A stretch of 64,000 nucleotides of DNA, from NCBI RefSeq assembly GCF_001984195.1, contig NZ_MTQN01000012.1, positions 310,001-374,000 of the forward strand, read 5' to 3'. Made by a program: the position numbers and the translations under genes. Source of the stretch: Kribbella sp. ALI-6-A (GTDB lineage Bacteria > Actinomycetota > Actinomycetes > Propionibacteriales > Kribbellaceae). The first letter of the stretch is position 1; each line of letters begins with the position of its first letter. Of the stretch, positions 25,922-34,991 are shown piece by piece. Below the pieces are notes generated by a model. The model had not been told where the DNA came from. It worked only from the letters and a program-made list of their open reading frames with translations, and made no database searches.

Positions 25922-26687
25922 CTAGCCCCCCCCCGGTCGGCATTTCCATATCAGCCGCAAGTATGCGCCTAGTGTGCCGTACTCGGCGCCATGATGGAAT
26001 CGTCAGTTGGGCTGAAATTCAAGCGTGACCTCCGCTCGCAGCCGCTTCTAAGGTTCCCGCTCAACCATGAGCGCTGCTGGCCGCCGCAAGGGATCGAGCC
26101 GCCGCGCCGACGACGGCCGTAATGAGGTCGCCGCCGTGGTGGCTGGAAGAGAAGGCCGGCTAGTGAGGGCGAGAGTGAGGCCTGCGTCGCCCGCAGAGCA
26201 GAGGTTGGATTGCGCTCCCCTGCACCCGGAAGTGAATGCTGAGGCCGGGCGGCTGGCGGGCCTGTGATGCTTGCCCCGGCCCTGAGCGGTACCGGCATCC
26301 GTAAGGCAGGTCTCTGGCGCGGGACCGACCGCCGACAACCCTTCCCTGGTTCGGCGGGACACCAGTTCGTCTTCGCCAGCTCAGAAATCGACGGGCCCAA
26401 CATCAGTCCCCACGCTCAGGCAGTTCAGCGTGGGAATAAGGAGCAGTCAAACCAAGTCAACTGGAGTCACGACCAGCCGAATGGGATCGGCCTGCTACGC
26501 CTGGAGATGCTCCTGTCGATGCGCTGCGTCGGTTTCCTAATCCGCGCGTCACTGTCCTCGAGTCCTTGTGCCCTCCGTCACTGATGCGCGACACTCGCCC
26601 GCCATGTGATCTGGACTGTGGACGCACGAGTCGCGGCGACGGGACAAGCGGTAGACGCAACGCCGAGCGGGCTCGTAACGTCGTCGC
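25922..26687. other. Long stretch without a recognised gene
   Basis: About 770 bp. An 8-bp perfect hairpin (CCCACGCT at 26409, AGCGTGGG at 26427) stands out, without a U-tract. Open frames are GC-shadow type. No repeat copy is present. Confidence 0.45.
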
Positions 26688-26948
26688 ATGACGAGTTCTG
26701 CGACGCACTACGTGCTCTGGGTGACGCGCGATGACGCCGGGCCAGTGGCGGACGCGGTGCTACGCGAGCGGGCAGGTGTCGAGGACTCCGGCGTCGAGGT
26801 GCGCACCGAGGCGCTTGGCAGGTGGGGCGTGGCGGTGATCCCGGCAGGATCCCAGGACGAGTGGGGCACCGTGTTCCCCGTGGTCATGGACGTCGGGTTC
26901 AACCAGCTGCCGCCAGAGGGCCGGGTATTCGTGGTCGATCCGGCGTGA
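26688..26948 (+). CDS. Small hypothetical protein (86 aa)
   Basis: An acidic protein with a regular beta-alpha pattern (HYVLWVTRDDAGPVADAVL, then WGVAVIPAGSQDEWGTVFP). It ends in RVFVVDPA. The ATG at 26688 has weak upstream signals. No partner gene is close; it is convergent with the giant ATPase at 27197. Confidence 0.5.
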   Translation: MTSSATHYVLWVTRDDAGPVADAVLRERAGVEDSGVEVRTEALGRWGVAVIPAGSQDEWGTVFPVVMDVGFNQLPPEGRVFVVDPA

Positions 26949-27196
26949 TCCTACGAGCTCCCCGCGGTTGGGTACCTGCGGCTGGTCGACGAAGTCGCCT
27001 GCCCGAGTGTCTCGTCTCGAATGGGCGGTGATCGGTGTACTGCCTGCGCTACTTCTCGGCAGTGGTGATCCGCATCGGGATCGGACGCTCGGTGCACGCG
27101 TTGCTGCCCGAGGCCCAGGCATAGGCGTTCGAGCTGAAGACTTACTGTCCCGGCCGGCGAGGCCGACGCGGGATGACTGAGTTGTCATCGCCCGGT

Positions 27197-30100
27197 TCAG
27201 TTGCCGTAGCCACGTCGGCGGCGCCGGCGATCCCGGTTCTCCTCCTCGAGAACGGCCTCAAGGGCCGTTAGGGCGCGATCACGAAACGCCGCCACCTCAG
27301 GCTTCGAAATATCGAGGCCGTGCACGGCCTCTATCCGTTTCTTGATCCGCTTCTCGAAGCCATCCCCAATGCTCATGGGCATCAAGCCCGTCAGCAGCTC
27401 GCCCTGCTCGCGGTCGCCCAGACCTCCCGCCAGCAGAGCAGTCACTGTCGGAGCCCACGACGGGTCTTGCCATTCGCTCGCGACGGCCGCGAGCGCACGC
27501 TGCTTGGAGGCGGAATCCCCTTGGGCCCACCCGAGCACGGTGTCTGCCCAACCGAGGGTGCCAGCCAACAGGATCGAAATGCACTGGTCGAGGCTGAACC
27601 GGGTCCGTTCGTCCAGTTCGGTCGTGGCGCGGATGGTGTCCAGCTCGGCCGCGAGGGCGAAGGCGAACGGTGCACGTTCCTCAGGAGTCATGCTTTCGAA
27701 CTCATGTTCCCAGGCAATCGGCCACGCATTGATCGGGTTGTCCTCCGCGAGCCATGGCCCGAGCAACGAGGCCAGGGCCTCCGGCTGGTCGCGGGCGATG
27801 AAGGAGACGGCCATGGCGAGGTGGTGATCGGCGTGGAGCGCGGAGTAGTTCTCGCTCTCAGCAACAGCGTCGAGGTAGCGACCGAGACCGGTAACGAGGC
27901 CGAGAACCTGGTCGGAGCTCAGGCTCACCCAGTCGGCAGCGCCATGCGCCATTCTCGTCGCACGTCGGTCCCGGAAGGTCACCCATTGCAAGATCTCTGG
28001 GACGAGCGCGATTGGGCCTGCGGCGGCGAGTTCGACGACGCGATCGAGCTCCTCCGTCGTCGTCTCGCGTGAACGCGCGAGCGCCATCGCCAGCGCGCGT
28101 CCGGCCTGCAGTCTCTCCATCAGGTCTGCGTGCTCGAGAGTGTAGTTCTCTTCGCCGGCTGCGTCGGGACCCACTTCGGTGGAGCTTCGGTCCACGCCGC
28201 CGCCGGGCCGGAGAGCGGCGGCCCCGCGGATCATCCGGCCCGAACGAGCGGCGACGGCACGCGCCCCGGTCGTAACCATGCGACCGAGCAGCCGCCCGCC
28301 GGGCAGGCGGGACATGAGAGCACCAAAGGGACGTGCAGCGCGTCCTAACGCCTCCGTCCTGCGCTCGGCAGGCAGCGGCGACACCGAAGCGGCGGTCTTG
28401 GCCGAGTCGCGTCTGCCCTGGTCGCCGATGACGACGTACTCGTAGATCACCTCGATGAGGCGCGCTCTCCTAACCGGGTCGCCGACGTCGTCGAGGACCA
28501 GGGCGGCGAGCCTGGCCCCCTGGCCGCTTGCGCCGATTCTGAGGAGCCATTCGGTAACACGGTCGGTGTCAGCATCGAGAAGGCCCAGGAGAAGGTCGCG
28601 GACACCGGCGCCGGGAGGGTCCCCGATGAGCCGTTCCAGGCACCATTCGATGTCGCTCTGGGCCACGGTGACACGTCCGACCTCTCGGGCGAACACCTCT
28701 GGGAGCCCATCCCAGTTCTGTTCGCCGAGTAGTCCGGCCTGAAACAACAGCTCCACGCTCTCGACGATCCCCAGCCGGTTCGCCAACACGGTCGCGGCCA
28801 TCTCGTCCCCGCGCACATCAGAACCGTCTTCACGCTCGAGCGGCACCAACATCATCAAGTGGGTGAGCGCCGCGTCGGCTATCGCCCGGGTCGCCAGTGG
28901 GTCACCTCGATTAGCCAACGTCGTCAGGGTGGCGCGGCCCGTCGTACGCAGATGCCACGCCAAGGTTTGGTGACGAGCCCAGAGTGGCAACTCGTCCCAG
29001 TGAGCGGCCAGGGCAGCCGAGACGGGCTTCGCCGCAGCTGCAAGGGCGCGCCGGTGGTACCCGGGGACCGGTCCCCCATCGAAGGGAAGGGACCGTTTCC
29101 CGATCGCCCAGATCTCCCACTGCAGCCGAACGACTCGGTTCACAACGTCCCTCGACGCCTCAGCTCCCAGGTCCATCGTGTCGAGGACGGACGCCGCGAG
29201 CCGAGCGGCATCGGCGAGGTCGCGTGCGGTCGGCTGCCGTGCCGGCATGATGCTCGATGAGAGACTCAGCTCGTCTGCGCTGCTGGGTGTCCCCCACCGC
29301 GCGATCTCTAGTACCGGACTCAAGAGAGGCACGGTGGCGGTCACGACGACGCCGGCGACGTGCGCTCGCTCCGTTGCCTCGGCCGGTTCGGGCGACCGCG
29401 GTGGCTGCGCCGCGCCCGTCTGTTGCTTGAACCAGCGCTCGATCGCCCTCAGGGCACGTTGGCGCCGCTCAAACAGGTCGTTCCAGGTGTCGCCCTGCCG
29501 TGCCGCGACAACAGCTGCGAACCCAGTGACCGGGTCTGGGCCCCGTCCGGGATTCATGGCCGCGAGCAACGCAAGGTCCATCAGGAGTCGTATTGCGCCC
29601 GCGATGTCCTCGGTCACCGCGGCCGTCCGGACAGTCATGTCATTGAGCGCCTGCAGCACGAAGCGTGCCTCGTCGACCTCACGGTCATCCTCGGTCCAGG
29701 ACAACGAGAGCGACGGACGCGGAGGCCACCGTCGCGCTACCTCTACTCGCAGTCGGTCGAGCGTGGCAGGTAATGCACCTGCCACGGGTTCCAGGAGCGC
29801 CACCAGCGCGCGCCAGGTGTCCCCGTCGGCGTCGGCTGGCCACAGCCCGTAGACGCCACGCTCGATCACGCGCACGAACTGCTGCTCGCCGGCGATGCGG
29901 CAGGCTTGACTGAGCACCCCGAGGGCGCGCGCCAGCCAGGTTGTGTCGACGTGGGGACTTGGGTCAGATATCGAGGTGAGCTCGTTGATGCCGAACACGC
30001 CGCGTCGGGACTGGATTGCTGAGCCAGCGGACCTCGACTCAGCGCTGTCGACGGCCGTGGCACCGGTGGCCGCGGCACCGATGGACAACTCGCCGAGACG

Positions 30101-31534
30101 ATTCAGGACGGTGCTCCGATCGATCCGGACGTGCTGGGTGAGGTCCAGCGCCTCGGCGACAAGAACCGGGGCCAAGAGGTCGGGCTTGATCGAGTAGCGG
30201 ACGGTATGTTGGGAATGCTCCTGGACGGTCGCCGTGACAAGGCCGGTGTCGCAAAGACGGTCCAGGAGCTCCTCGACCTCCTGGACTGCTCCGGGGAGGT
30301 GGCGGACGGCGCCGGTGAGCGCGCAGATTTCTCCTCCGCTAGCGGCGGAACCTATGAGTGCCAGCGCCACAGCAGTCGCGCGGGCGGCTGGCGTCTGCAG
30401 CTGCATGAGACGTTGCGTGACGTGGCGGCTCAGGACATCGCGGGCTGATGCAGCTGTGAAGGAATGGTCTCGTAGAGCGACGCTGCAGGCTGTATGGGCG
30501 AGCAGTGGGGAGCCCTCGGACAGGGCGATCACAGCGACGGTGAAGGCATCGTCCTCAATGCCGTGGCCCCTGACGATGGCGACGATGTCAGAGCGGTCCA
30601 GTTCCGACACCAGCACCGACCTCGTCGGCAACGCGCCGATCCCGATGCCGGAAAGGACAGGTTCCCTGCCGTCGGGACGGAGTGTCACAACGATCTTCAC
30701 GTTCGCATACCGGGGATCGCCCAGAAGGGTCGCGATCCCGGACAAGTCGGGGCTCTGGTGGGCATCGTCAACCACGATGACCACTGGCGCATCGACGGGG
30801 ACGCCGGCGAGCGCGGCGACGTCGATGCTGGCTCCGGCCCGGGCAAGAAGGGTGGTCGTCGCGGACCGGCCAGTCGCTTCGACCACCGAGCGGGTCTTCC
30901 CCAGGCCGCCCGCGCCAAGCACGAGCAGTAGTCGTGCGGCCCCAGGCGTGTCGTCGATGATGAACGACACGATCTCGTCGACATGCGTGGCGGTGCCGAC
31001 CATGTCGTCGTCGATTCCTGGGACCGAGACTGCCAGCTGTTCACGGAACGCAGCGGGACCGACGAAGGTCCGCGGCAACCGAGGTCGGACGCCGAGCTCG
31101 AGTTCGGCAATGTGACGCAGCTCATCGGTCTCGAGTGCGACCCTCAGGGTCGAGCGACCGCATATCTCGAGGGAGACCCCGAGTCTCTTCGCCTGGTCGA
31201 TGAACTTGTGGTGGTACCTCTCCGGTGCCGATTGGGTAGTCAGGAAGATGGCCTTCTGCTCGCGCTTGGCCGGGTCCTCCTTCTCAATCTTCTTGAGTTC
31301 CTCGGCGAGCTTCGTCGTCCACCTGGTCTGCAGGGACACGATGACGCGGAGTTCACCTTGATCGGAGAACAGTCGACGCGCGACCAGGTCTCTGCCGGTG
31401 TCACCGGTCGGTGCGGTCAACCGGAGGTAGGGGTGGTCCTTCCTAAAGACGTGAAAGGCCACCCGTTCCAAGACATTGTCATCGGTGAGGGCGACAAGCG
31501 CCTCCTCGACGGAGTTGTATTGACGGTCTGACAC
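27197..31534 (-). CDS. Giant STAND-type ATPase with N-terminal restriction-endonuclease-like domain
   Basis: About 1445 aa from the GTG at 31534; an ATG at 31573 would add 13 residues. Residues 43-72 show GDTGRDLV...VIVSLQTRW, the layout of an Mrr-type nuclease (GxGxD then QxK) but with Arg in place of the lysine, so it may be inactive or binding-only. Walker A GAGGLGKT lies at 207-214 and Walker B VVIVVDDAH at 251-258. About 1100 residues of helical repeats follow. This is the Avs-like order: effector, STAND ATPase, sensor. It lies next to attR, at the far end of the island from the other giant ATPase. Confidence 0.8.
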   Translation of the reverse strand: MSDRQYNSVEEALVALTDDNVLERVAFHVFRKDHPYLRLTAPTGDTGRDLVARRLFSDQGELRVIVSLQTRWTTKLAEELKKIEKEDPAKREQKAIFLTTQSAPERYHHKFIDQAKRLGVSLEICGRSTLRVALETDELRHIAELELGVRPRLPRTFVGPAAFREQLAVSVPGIDDDMVGTATHVDEIVSFIIDDTPGAARLLLVLGAGGLGKTRSVVEATGRSATTTLLARAGASIDVAALAGVPVDAPVVIVVDDAHQSPDLSGIATLLGDPRYANVKIVVTLRPDGREPVLSGIGIGALPTRSVLVSELDRSDIVAIVRGHGIEDDAFTVAVIALSEGSPLLAHTACSVALRDHSFTAASARDVLSRHVTQRLMQLQTPAARATAVALALIGSAASGGEICALTGAVRHLPGAVQEVEELLDRLCDTGLVTATVQEHSQHTVRYSIKPDLLAPVLVAEALDLTQHVRIDRSTVLNRLGELSIGAAATGATAVDSAESRSAGSAIQSRRGVFGINELTSISDPSPHVDTTWLARALGVLSQACRIAGEQQFVRVIERGVYGLWPADADGDTWRALVALLEPVAGALPATLDRLRVEVARRWPPRPSLSLSWTEDDREVDEARFVLQALNDMTVRTAAVTEDIAGAIRLLMDLALLAAMNPGRGPDPVTGFAAVVAARQGDTWNDLFERRQRALRAIERWFKQQTGAAQPPRSPEPAEATERAHVAGVVVTATVPLLSPVLEIARWGTPSSADELSLSSSIMPARQPTARDLADAARLAASVLDTMDLGAEASRDVVNRVVRLQWEIWAIGKRSLPFDGGPVPGYHRRALAAAAKPVSAALAAHWDELPLWARHQTLAWHLRTTGRATLTTLANRGDPLATRAIADAALTHLMMLVPLEREDGSDVRGDEMAATVLANRLGIVESVELLFQAGLLGEQNWDGLPEVFAREVGRVTVAQSDIEWCLERLIGDPPGAGVRDLLLGLLDADTDRVTEWLLRIGASGQGARLAALVLDDVGDPVRRARLIEVIYEYVVIGDQGRRDSAKTAASVSPLPAERRTEALGRAARPFGALMSRLPGGRLLGRMVTTGARAVAARSGRMIRGAAALRPGGGVDRSSTEVGPDAAGEENYTLEHADLMERLQAGRALAMALARSRETTTEELDRVVELAAAGPIALVPEILQWVTFRDRRATRMAHGAADWVSLSSDQVLGLVTGLGRYLDAVAESENYSALHADHHLAMAVSFIARDQPEALASLLGPWLAEDNPINAWPIAWEHEFESMTPEERAPFAFALAAELDTIRATTELDERTRFSLDQCISILLAGTLGWADTVLGWAQGDSASKQRALAAVASEWQDPSWAPTVTALLAGGLGDREQGELLTGLMPMSIGDGFEKRIKKRIEAVHGLDISKPEVAAFRDRALTALEAVLEEENRDRRRRRRGYGN

Positions 31535-31920
31535 AGTGCGATTATCCCCGACGTCGCGAGGGGCGATGGTCATGGCTTCGTGACGAGCCAGGTCGCGTAT
31601 CCGCTCACCGCCACGCAGACTCGTCGCTCGAGGCCCCGATCTCACGTGGTACCCCGCCCGCGCGGGCCAGCATCTCTCTTTTGTGGCCTGGCTGCACCTG
31701 CACACGCACGACTAGACTGAAGCCCTGCAGCTTGGGAGATCCCGAGCGCAGGCGGGGAACCCGTCAGCGGCGAGCTCAACGCAGGCTTCGATCCCGGCCT
31801 GGCGGCCACTATGCGGAGCCTTCCTGCCAGCTCGGCGACGCGTGCAGCCGAAACTCCCGCGCAGACAGCACGCCACACCCGCTCCGGGGACCGTGAGCGC
31901 ACCCAGCTGACGGTTAGTGC

Positions 31921-31943
31921 CGTGGGATCAAACGTGGTGCGAA
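31921..31943 (+). repeat. Arm-type repeat, right copy
   Basis: CGTGGGATCAAACGTGGTGC then GAA, in the same orientation as 9186 and 24694. Its second half, CGTGGTGCGAAA, is identical to a stretch in dispersed repeats A and E on the opposite strand. It lies about 100 bp before the attR core. Confidence 0.7.
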
Positions 31944-32037
31944 ATCGCGTCAAAGGGAGTCAACTAACGAGGCTAGTGTCCCTTCAAACCGGAATGTCTG
32001 ACGCCTGGAGGGGCTGGTTGATAGGGCATCATTGCCC

Positions 32038-32080
32038 CTTTTAATCCGCGGGTTGTGGGTTCGAGTCCCACGGGGCCTAC
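32038..32080 (+). repeat. attR: 43-bp direct repeat at the right end of the island
   Basis: Identical to attL. This is the original chromosomal 3' half of tRNA-Lys, displaced by integration; the sequence to its left (GCATCATTGCCC) cannot form the anticodon stem, so there is no complete tRNA here. Confidence 0.95.
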
Positions 32081-32236
32081 CGCATCTGACCTGCAGGTTT
32101 GCTGGAATCGGCTCTCGCGGACTCGACGCCTGTCCATGGCACTGACAATGAGTGCGCTTGGGGCGTGCCCCCGAAGAAGCGATCACGTGGATGACCCCTG
32201 GTTAGCTTCACAGCTCGCCGACTGGCAGTGCTGGGC

Positions 32237-32788
32237 TCAGGTCCTGCCCTTCGCTCGTCTGAGCTCGCGGAGTCTGAGTCGACGGAGCCTGAGCCGGCGG
32301 AGACGCTGGCGCAGGCTCTCGGTCCCACGCCGGCGACGCTCGTCCTTCGTCAGCCAGGTCCATCCCCACGCGCCGAGAGCGAACAACACGGCGGCGATGG
32401 GGACGGAGCTGTACATCGCCAGCGGCGACCTGTTGAAGACCGCGTCGTGCGATGTGACCCAGACCGTCACGTGCTCGCCCTCGTCCGGACGGTTGCAGGT
32501 CGTCATCACGCCGTGGTGCGTGTCTCCGTCCGCGTCCGTCCAGGTCAGGCCGACCTCGTACGACGTGCCGTGGGTGCGCCGAATCCCCTTGTCGTCTTTG
32601 CTCTCGCCGCAAGGGCCATCGGCCACGGGGGCACCGGCGACTCCGACCACCTTCTCGGTGCGGAACGTCGCGTGCTCGAAGAAGTCGTCGGGATCGTCGG
32701 ATCCCAGCAACAGGGCGAACCCGAAGATGATCGCCCACCCGAGCGCACCGGCGATCGCCCAGCCGACGATGAACAGAACGCGGCGCAT
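32237..32788 (-). CDS. Hypothetical membrane protein with two helices and extracytoplasmic domain
   Basis: A 183-aa protein. An N-terminal helix (FIVGWAIAGALGWAIIFGFA) and a second near residue 130 (PIAAVLFALGAWGWTWL) flank a domain of about 90 residues with two cysteines (GPCGE and TTCNRP). The C-terminus is very Arg/Leu rich (RLRRLRLRRLRLRE), likely cytoplasmic. Similar in outline to DUF3592-type proteins. First chromosomal gene right of the island. Confidence 0.7.
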   Translation of the reverse strand: MRRVLFIVGWAIAGALGWAIIFGFALLLGSDDPDDFFEHATFRTEKVVGVAGAPVADGPCGESKDDKGIRRTHGTSYEVGLTWTDADGDTHHGVMTTCNRPDEGEHVTVWVTSHDAVFNRSPLAMYSSVPIAAVLFALGAWGWTWLTKDERRRRGTESLRQRLRRLRLRRLRLRELRRAKGRT

Positions 32789-32880
32789 CCCGGCACTCCC
32801 TTGGCACGTTCCCCCGTGAACGTGAACAGCGGTGGAGTACAGGCCTGACGCCGCGTCAGCAGATCTCCATCACGTCCTGC

Positions 32881-32909
32881 GGCCGTGCTCGTCCTGCTTG
32901 AGCACGGCC
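32881..32909 (-). terminator. Terminator hairpin after the secreted protein gene
   Basis: A perfect 10-bp stem (GGCCGTGCTC / GAGCACGGCC) with a 9-nt loop, 17 bases downstream of the stop at 32926 on the minus strand. Confidence 0.8.
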
Positions 32910-32925
32910 GGCTCCTGACGCGCTG

Positions 32926-33816
32926 CTACTGGCCGTAGGACTTGGCGGTCCAGCCGAGGTTGCCGAGCGATCCTCCCTTGATGTCAGTGCCGATGCCGTC
33001 CGTCACTTTGGCGTCGAAGTGCACCGAGGCCGTGCCTGTGGCGGTGATGCCGAGCAGCACCCGACCGTTGGGATGCGCGGTGCAAGGGCCGGCGCTGAGC
33101 GTGGCGATCCCCGCCCACCCACTCGTCTTCAGAATCCTCCAGCTGACCTGACTCGGCGTGGCCCGGTTGATCCGCCACTCCTTGAGCTCTCCGTTGGTCT
33201 TGGTGCCGGTCAGCACGTCCACGGCCGCACTGCCCGTTCCACCGCTGCGCTCGAAGATGAGTGTGTTGACCGTGTCCCAGCCAGTACCTGGCAGCTTCAC
33301 CTTTCCCGAGAGCGCGCCGGTGGACGACGAGATGGTGTAGCGGTAGAGCGAGTTCCCGGCGACCCGGTAGAGGTACGGGTAGCCGTAGGCGAGGATGCGG
33401 GTGCCGCCGAAACCACTCGTGTGCTGGTCGGCGGTCAACGACGTGATTCGCCAGCTCCCGTTGACCCGCTCGCCGTGGCGGACGACCTTGTAGAGCCAGC
33501 CGTTGGTCGGGTGGGCGGCGTACTCCCGGCTGCGGAACTGGTCCTCGCCCCCGGCGCCACCCATGTTCTGCAGCGCCGACGGCACCCAGCCGAGCATGTC
33601 GTTGGTGTACGCGCTGGTGTTGGTCTTGCGGTCGACGTACGAGTAGCCGAGCCGGTGGCCGTCGGAGCGGTACGCCGTGGCGAAGACACCGCAGTCGGCG
33701 GGGACGTCGCTGAGCGCGGCGCTCGCGGGCCGGGCGGTGAGGTTGACTCCGGCCACGGCGATACCGGCCGCGACGAGGGTCAGCGCCGTCGCGGTGGCGA
33801 CGATGGACTTACGCAT
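32926..33816 (-). CDS. Secreted hypothetical protein, tachylectin/beta-propeller-like
   Basis: A 296-aa protein from the ATG at 33816, which follows GGAGG with good spacing. The N-terminus MRKSIVATATALTLVAAG is a Sec signal peptide ending near ASA. The mature part has repeated blocks such as RILAYGYPYLYRVAGNSLYR and GKVKLPGTGWDTVNTLIF, typical of tachylectin-2-like or five-bladed propeller repeats. A carbohydrate-binding extracellular role is inferred. Confidence 0.7.
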   Translation of the reverse strand: MRKSIVATATALTLVAAGIAVAGVNLTARPASAALSDVPADCGVFATAYRSDGHRLGYSYVDRKTNTSAYTNDMLGWVPSALQNMGGAGGEDQFRSREYAAHPTNGWLYKVVRHGERVNGSWRITSLTADQHTSGFGGTRILAYGYPYLYRVAGNSLYRYTISSSTGALSGKVKLPGTGWDTVNTLIFERSGGTGSAAVDVLTGTKTNGELKEWRINRATPSQVSWRILKTSGWAGIATLSAGPCTAHPNGRVLLGITATGTASVHFDAKVTDGIGTDIKGGSLGNLGWTAKSYGQ

Positions 33817-34068
33817 AGGAAAGGTCCTCCAGGAAGGCTCGGGTAAAACAGCCAAAGGTCGAGTGTGGCGACCACCGCTGTCGTTCCACTGCCCGTACTC
33901 CGCCCGTACCGCGGCCAGGACAGTGGCCCTCGGCAACGGTCACGATTCCGGTGACTGTGCGCAGCCCGTAGGATGCTGCCCGTGTCCTCGCAGGAGGCGC
34001 TGGCGCGCATCCAAGCTGAGCCGGCCGTCGAGGATGATCACCAGCTCGCCGTCGACGACCGCGCCGTC

Positions 34069-34164
34069 AGGCAGCTGGCGAGGCGCAACATCCCGTCGAG
34101 GTCGCTCGTCGTCCGAATCGTCGAGAGCACTCCGGTGGCACCCGTGCTCGTCGTCAGACGAGGG
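34069..34164 (+). pseudogene. Fragment of a galactose-oxidase-like gene C-terminus
   Basis: The plus strand reads RRNIPSRSLVVRIVESTPVA, matching the C-terminus of the secreted oxidase at 36404 (WRNIPSKSLMVRIVENTPLA). Nothing upstream aligns. It is an orphan 3' end in inverted orientation about 2.3 kb from the intact gene, probably left by duplication and deletion. It runs into the 3' end of the SDR gene. Confidence 0.75.
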
Positions 34165-34900
34165 TGCTGCCGCCGTCGACGAACAATTCGCTTCCCGTCA
34201 TCCCCGAACTCTCGTCGGAGACCAGGAACAGTACGGCGGCGGCGATCTCCTCGGGGCGGAGAAGGCGGCCAAGTGGCATGCCACCCGCGATCTGCTGCAG
34301 GAGCGCGTCGGGGTCGCTCGGGGCGAGCCCCTTCAGCCCCGACGTCTCGGTCGGCCCGGGCACGACGGTGTTGATCCGGATGCCCCGCGGCGCCAGTTCG
34401 ACGGCCCACGTGCGTGTCATCGCCGCGACCGCCGCTTTCGACCCGCCGTAGATGCCGAAGCCTCGCTCGGTTCCGGACGCGGAGGTGGATCCGGTCACGA
34501 CGATCGCCGCACCCTCGTTCAGGAACGGCAGCGCTCCCTGCACCGTCAGTGCCGTCCCGCGCACGTTCGTCGCGAAGGCGGTGTCGATGTCCTCCGCCGT
34601 CACCTCTGTCAAAGACCCGAACTCGCCGATGCCGGCGTTCGCGTGCACCGCGTCGAGCCCGGCACCCCGCGCGGCGACGGCCTCGAAGAGCCCCGCCACG
34701 TCCGTCGGATTCGACGCGTCCGCCCGCACCGCTGTCACGCGGTCGCCGAACTCCGCAGCGACCGCGTCGAGCGCTTCCTGCCGACGCCCGGTCAGTACGA
34801 CGTGCGCCCCCTCGTCCACGAACCGGCGGACAACTGCCAGCCCGATCCCCGACGTCCCGCCGGTCACGAGCGCCGTCTTCCCGGCCAGTACCTGAGCCAT
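34154..34900 (-). CDS. SDR-family NAD(P)-dependent oxidoreductase
   Basis: About 248 aa. The cofactor motif TGGTSGIG (13-20), the NAG motif (HANAGIGEF) and the catalytic YGGSK (Tyr-x3-Lys) with an upstream Ser (VTGSTSASG) are all present, as in classical SDRs of the FabG type. It probably oxidises or reduces an alcohol or ketone. It is divergent from the TetR gene at 34992 with an inverted repeat in the shared promoter, so TetR control is likely. Confidence 0.92.
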   Translation of the reverse strand: MAQVLAGKTALVTGGTSGIGLAVVRRFVDEGAHVVLTGRRQEALDAVAAEFGDRVTAVRADASNPTDVAGLFEAVAARGAGLDAVHANAGIGEFGSLTEVTAEDIDTAFATNVRGTALTVQGALPFLNEGAAIVVTGSTSASGTERGFGIYGGSKAAVAAMTRTWAVELAPRGIRINTVVPGPTETSGLKGLAPSDPDALLQQIAGGMPLGRLLRPEEIAAAVLFLVSDESSGMTGSELFVDGGSTLV

Positions 34901-34917
34901 GATCATCCTCCAGAAAC

Positions 34918-34973
34918 GTTATTGACTGCTTGGTCTAGAACCGTACGGCATAATGGACGAATCGGTCAATAAC
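34918..34973. promoter_or_regulatory. Divergent promoter with TetR operator candidate
   Basis: A perfect 9-bp inverted repeat, GTTATTGAC (34918-34926) and GTCAATAAC (34965-34973), in the gap between the SDR and TetR genes. The two halves are 38 bp apart, suggesting two half-operators or two dimers. AGGAGG for the TetR gene follows at 34980. Confidence 0.6.
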
Positions 34974-34991
34974 TCGATCAGGAGGCCCATG

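Larger units (their letters stand above)
9071..32080 (+). mobile_element. Integrated genomic island in tRNA-Lys
   Basis: About 23.0 kb from attL to attR, with the integrase gene immediately inside attL. Cargo is mostly single genes of defence type, with long non-coding stretches, a pseudogene, and five att-like dispersed repeats. I see no relaxase, FtsK/TraB-type translocase, replication initiator or clear excisionase, so it is not self-transmissible as it stands and may be moved only by helper functions or be locked in place. Confidence 0.92.

Noticed and set aside
32038-32080. A second tRNA-Lys gene at the right end
   Set aside because: Only the anticodon loop and 3' half are present; there is no 5' half or D arm.
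9071-32080. CRISPR array or retron
   Set aside because: Dispersed copies are kilobases apart with no regular spacers, and no Cas or reverse transcriptase gene is present.
9071-32080. Integron-type cassette array
   Set aside because: The integrase is a tRNA-type tyrosine recombinase without the IntI-specific region, and the repeats lack attC-like paired R boxes.
33677-34972. Long plus-strand reading frame across the SDR gene
   Set aside because: It is a GC-bias shadow of the SDR gene; only the 34069-34164 part has homology, as an oxidase fragment.
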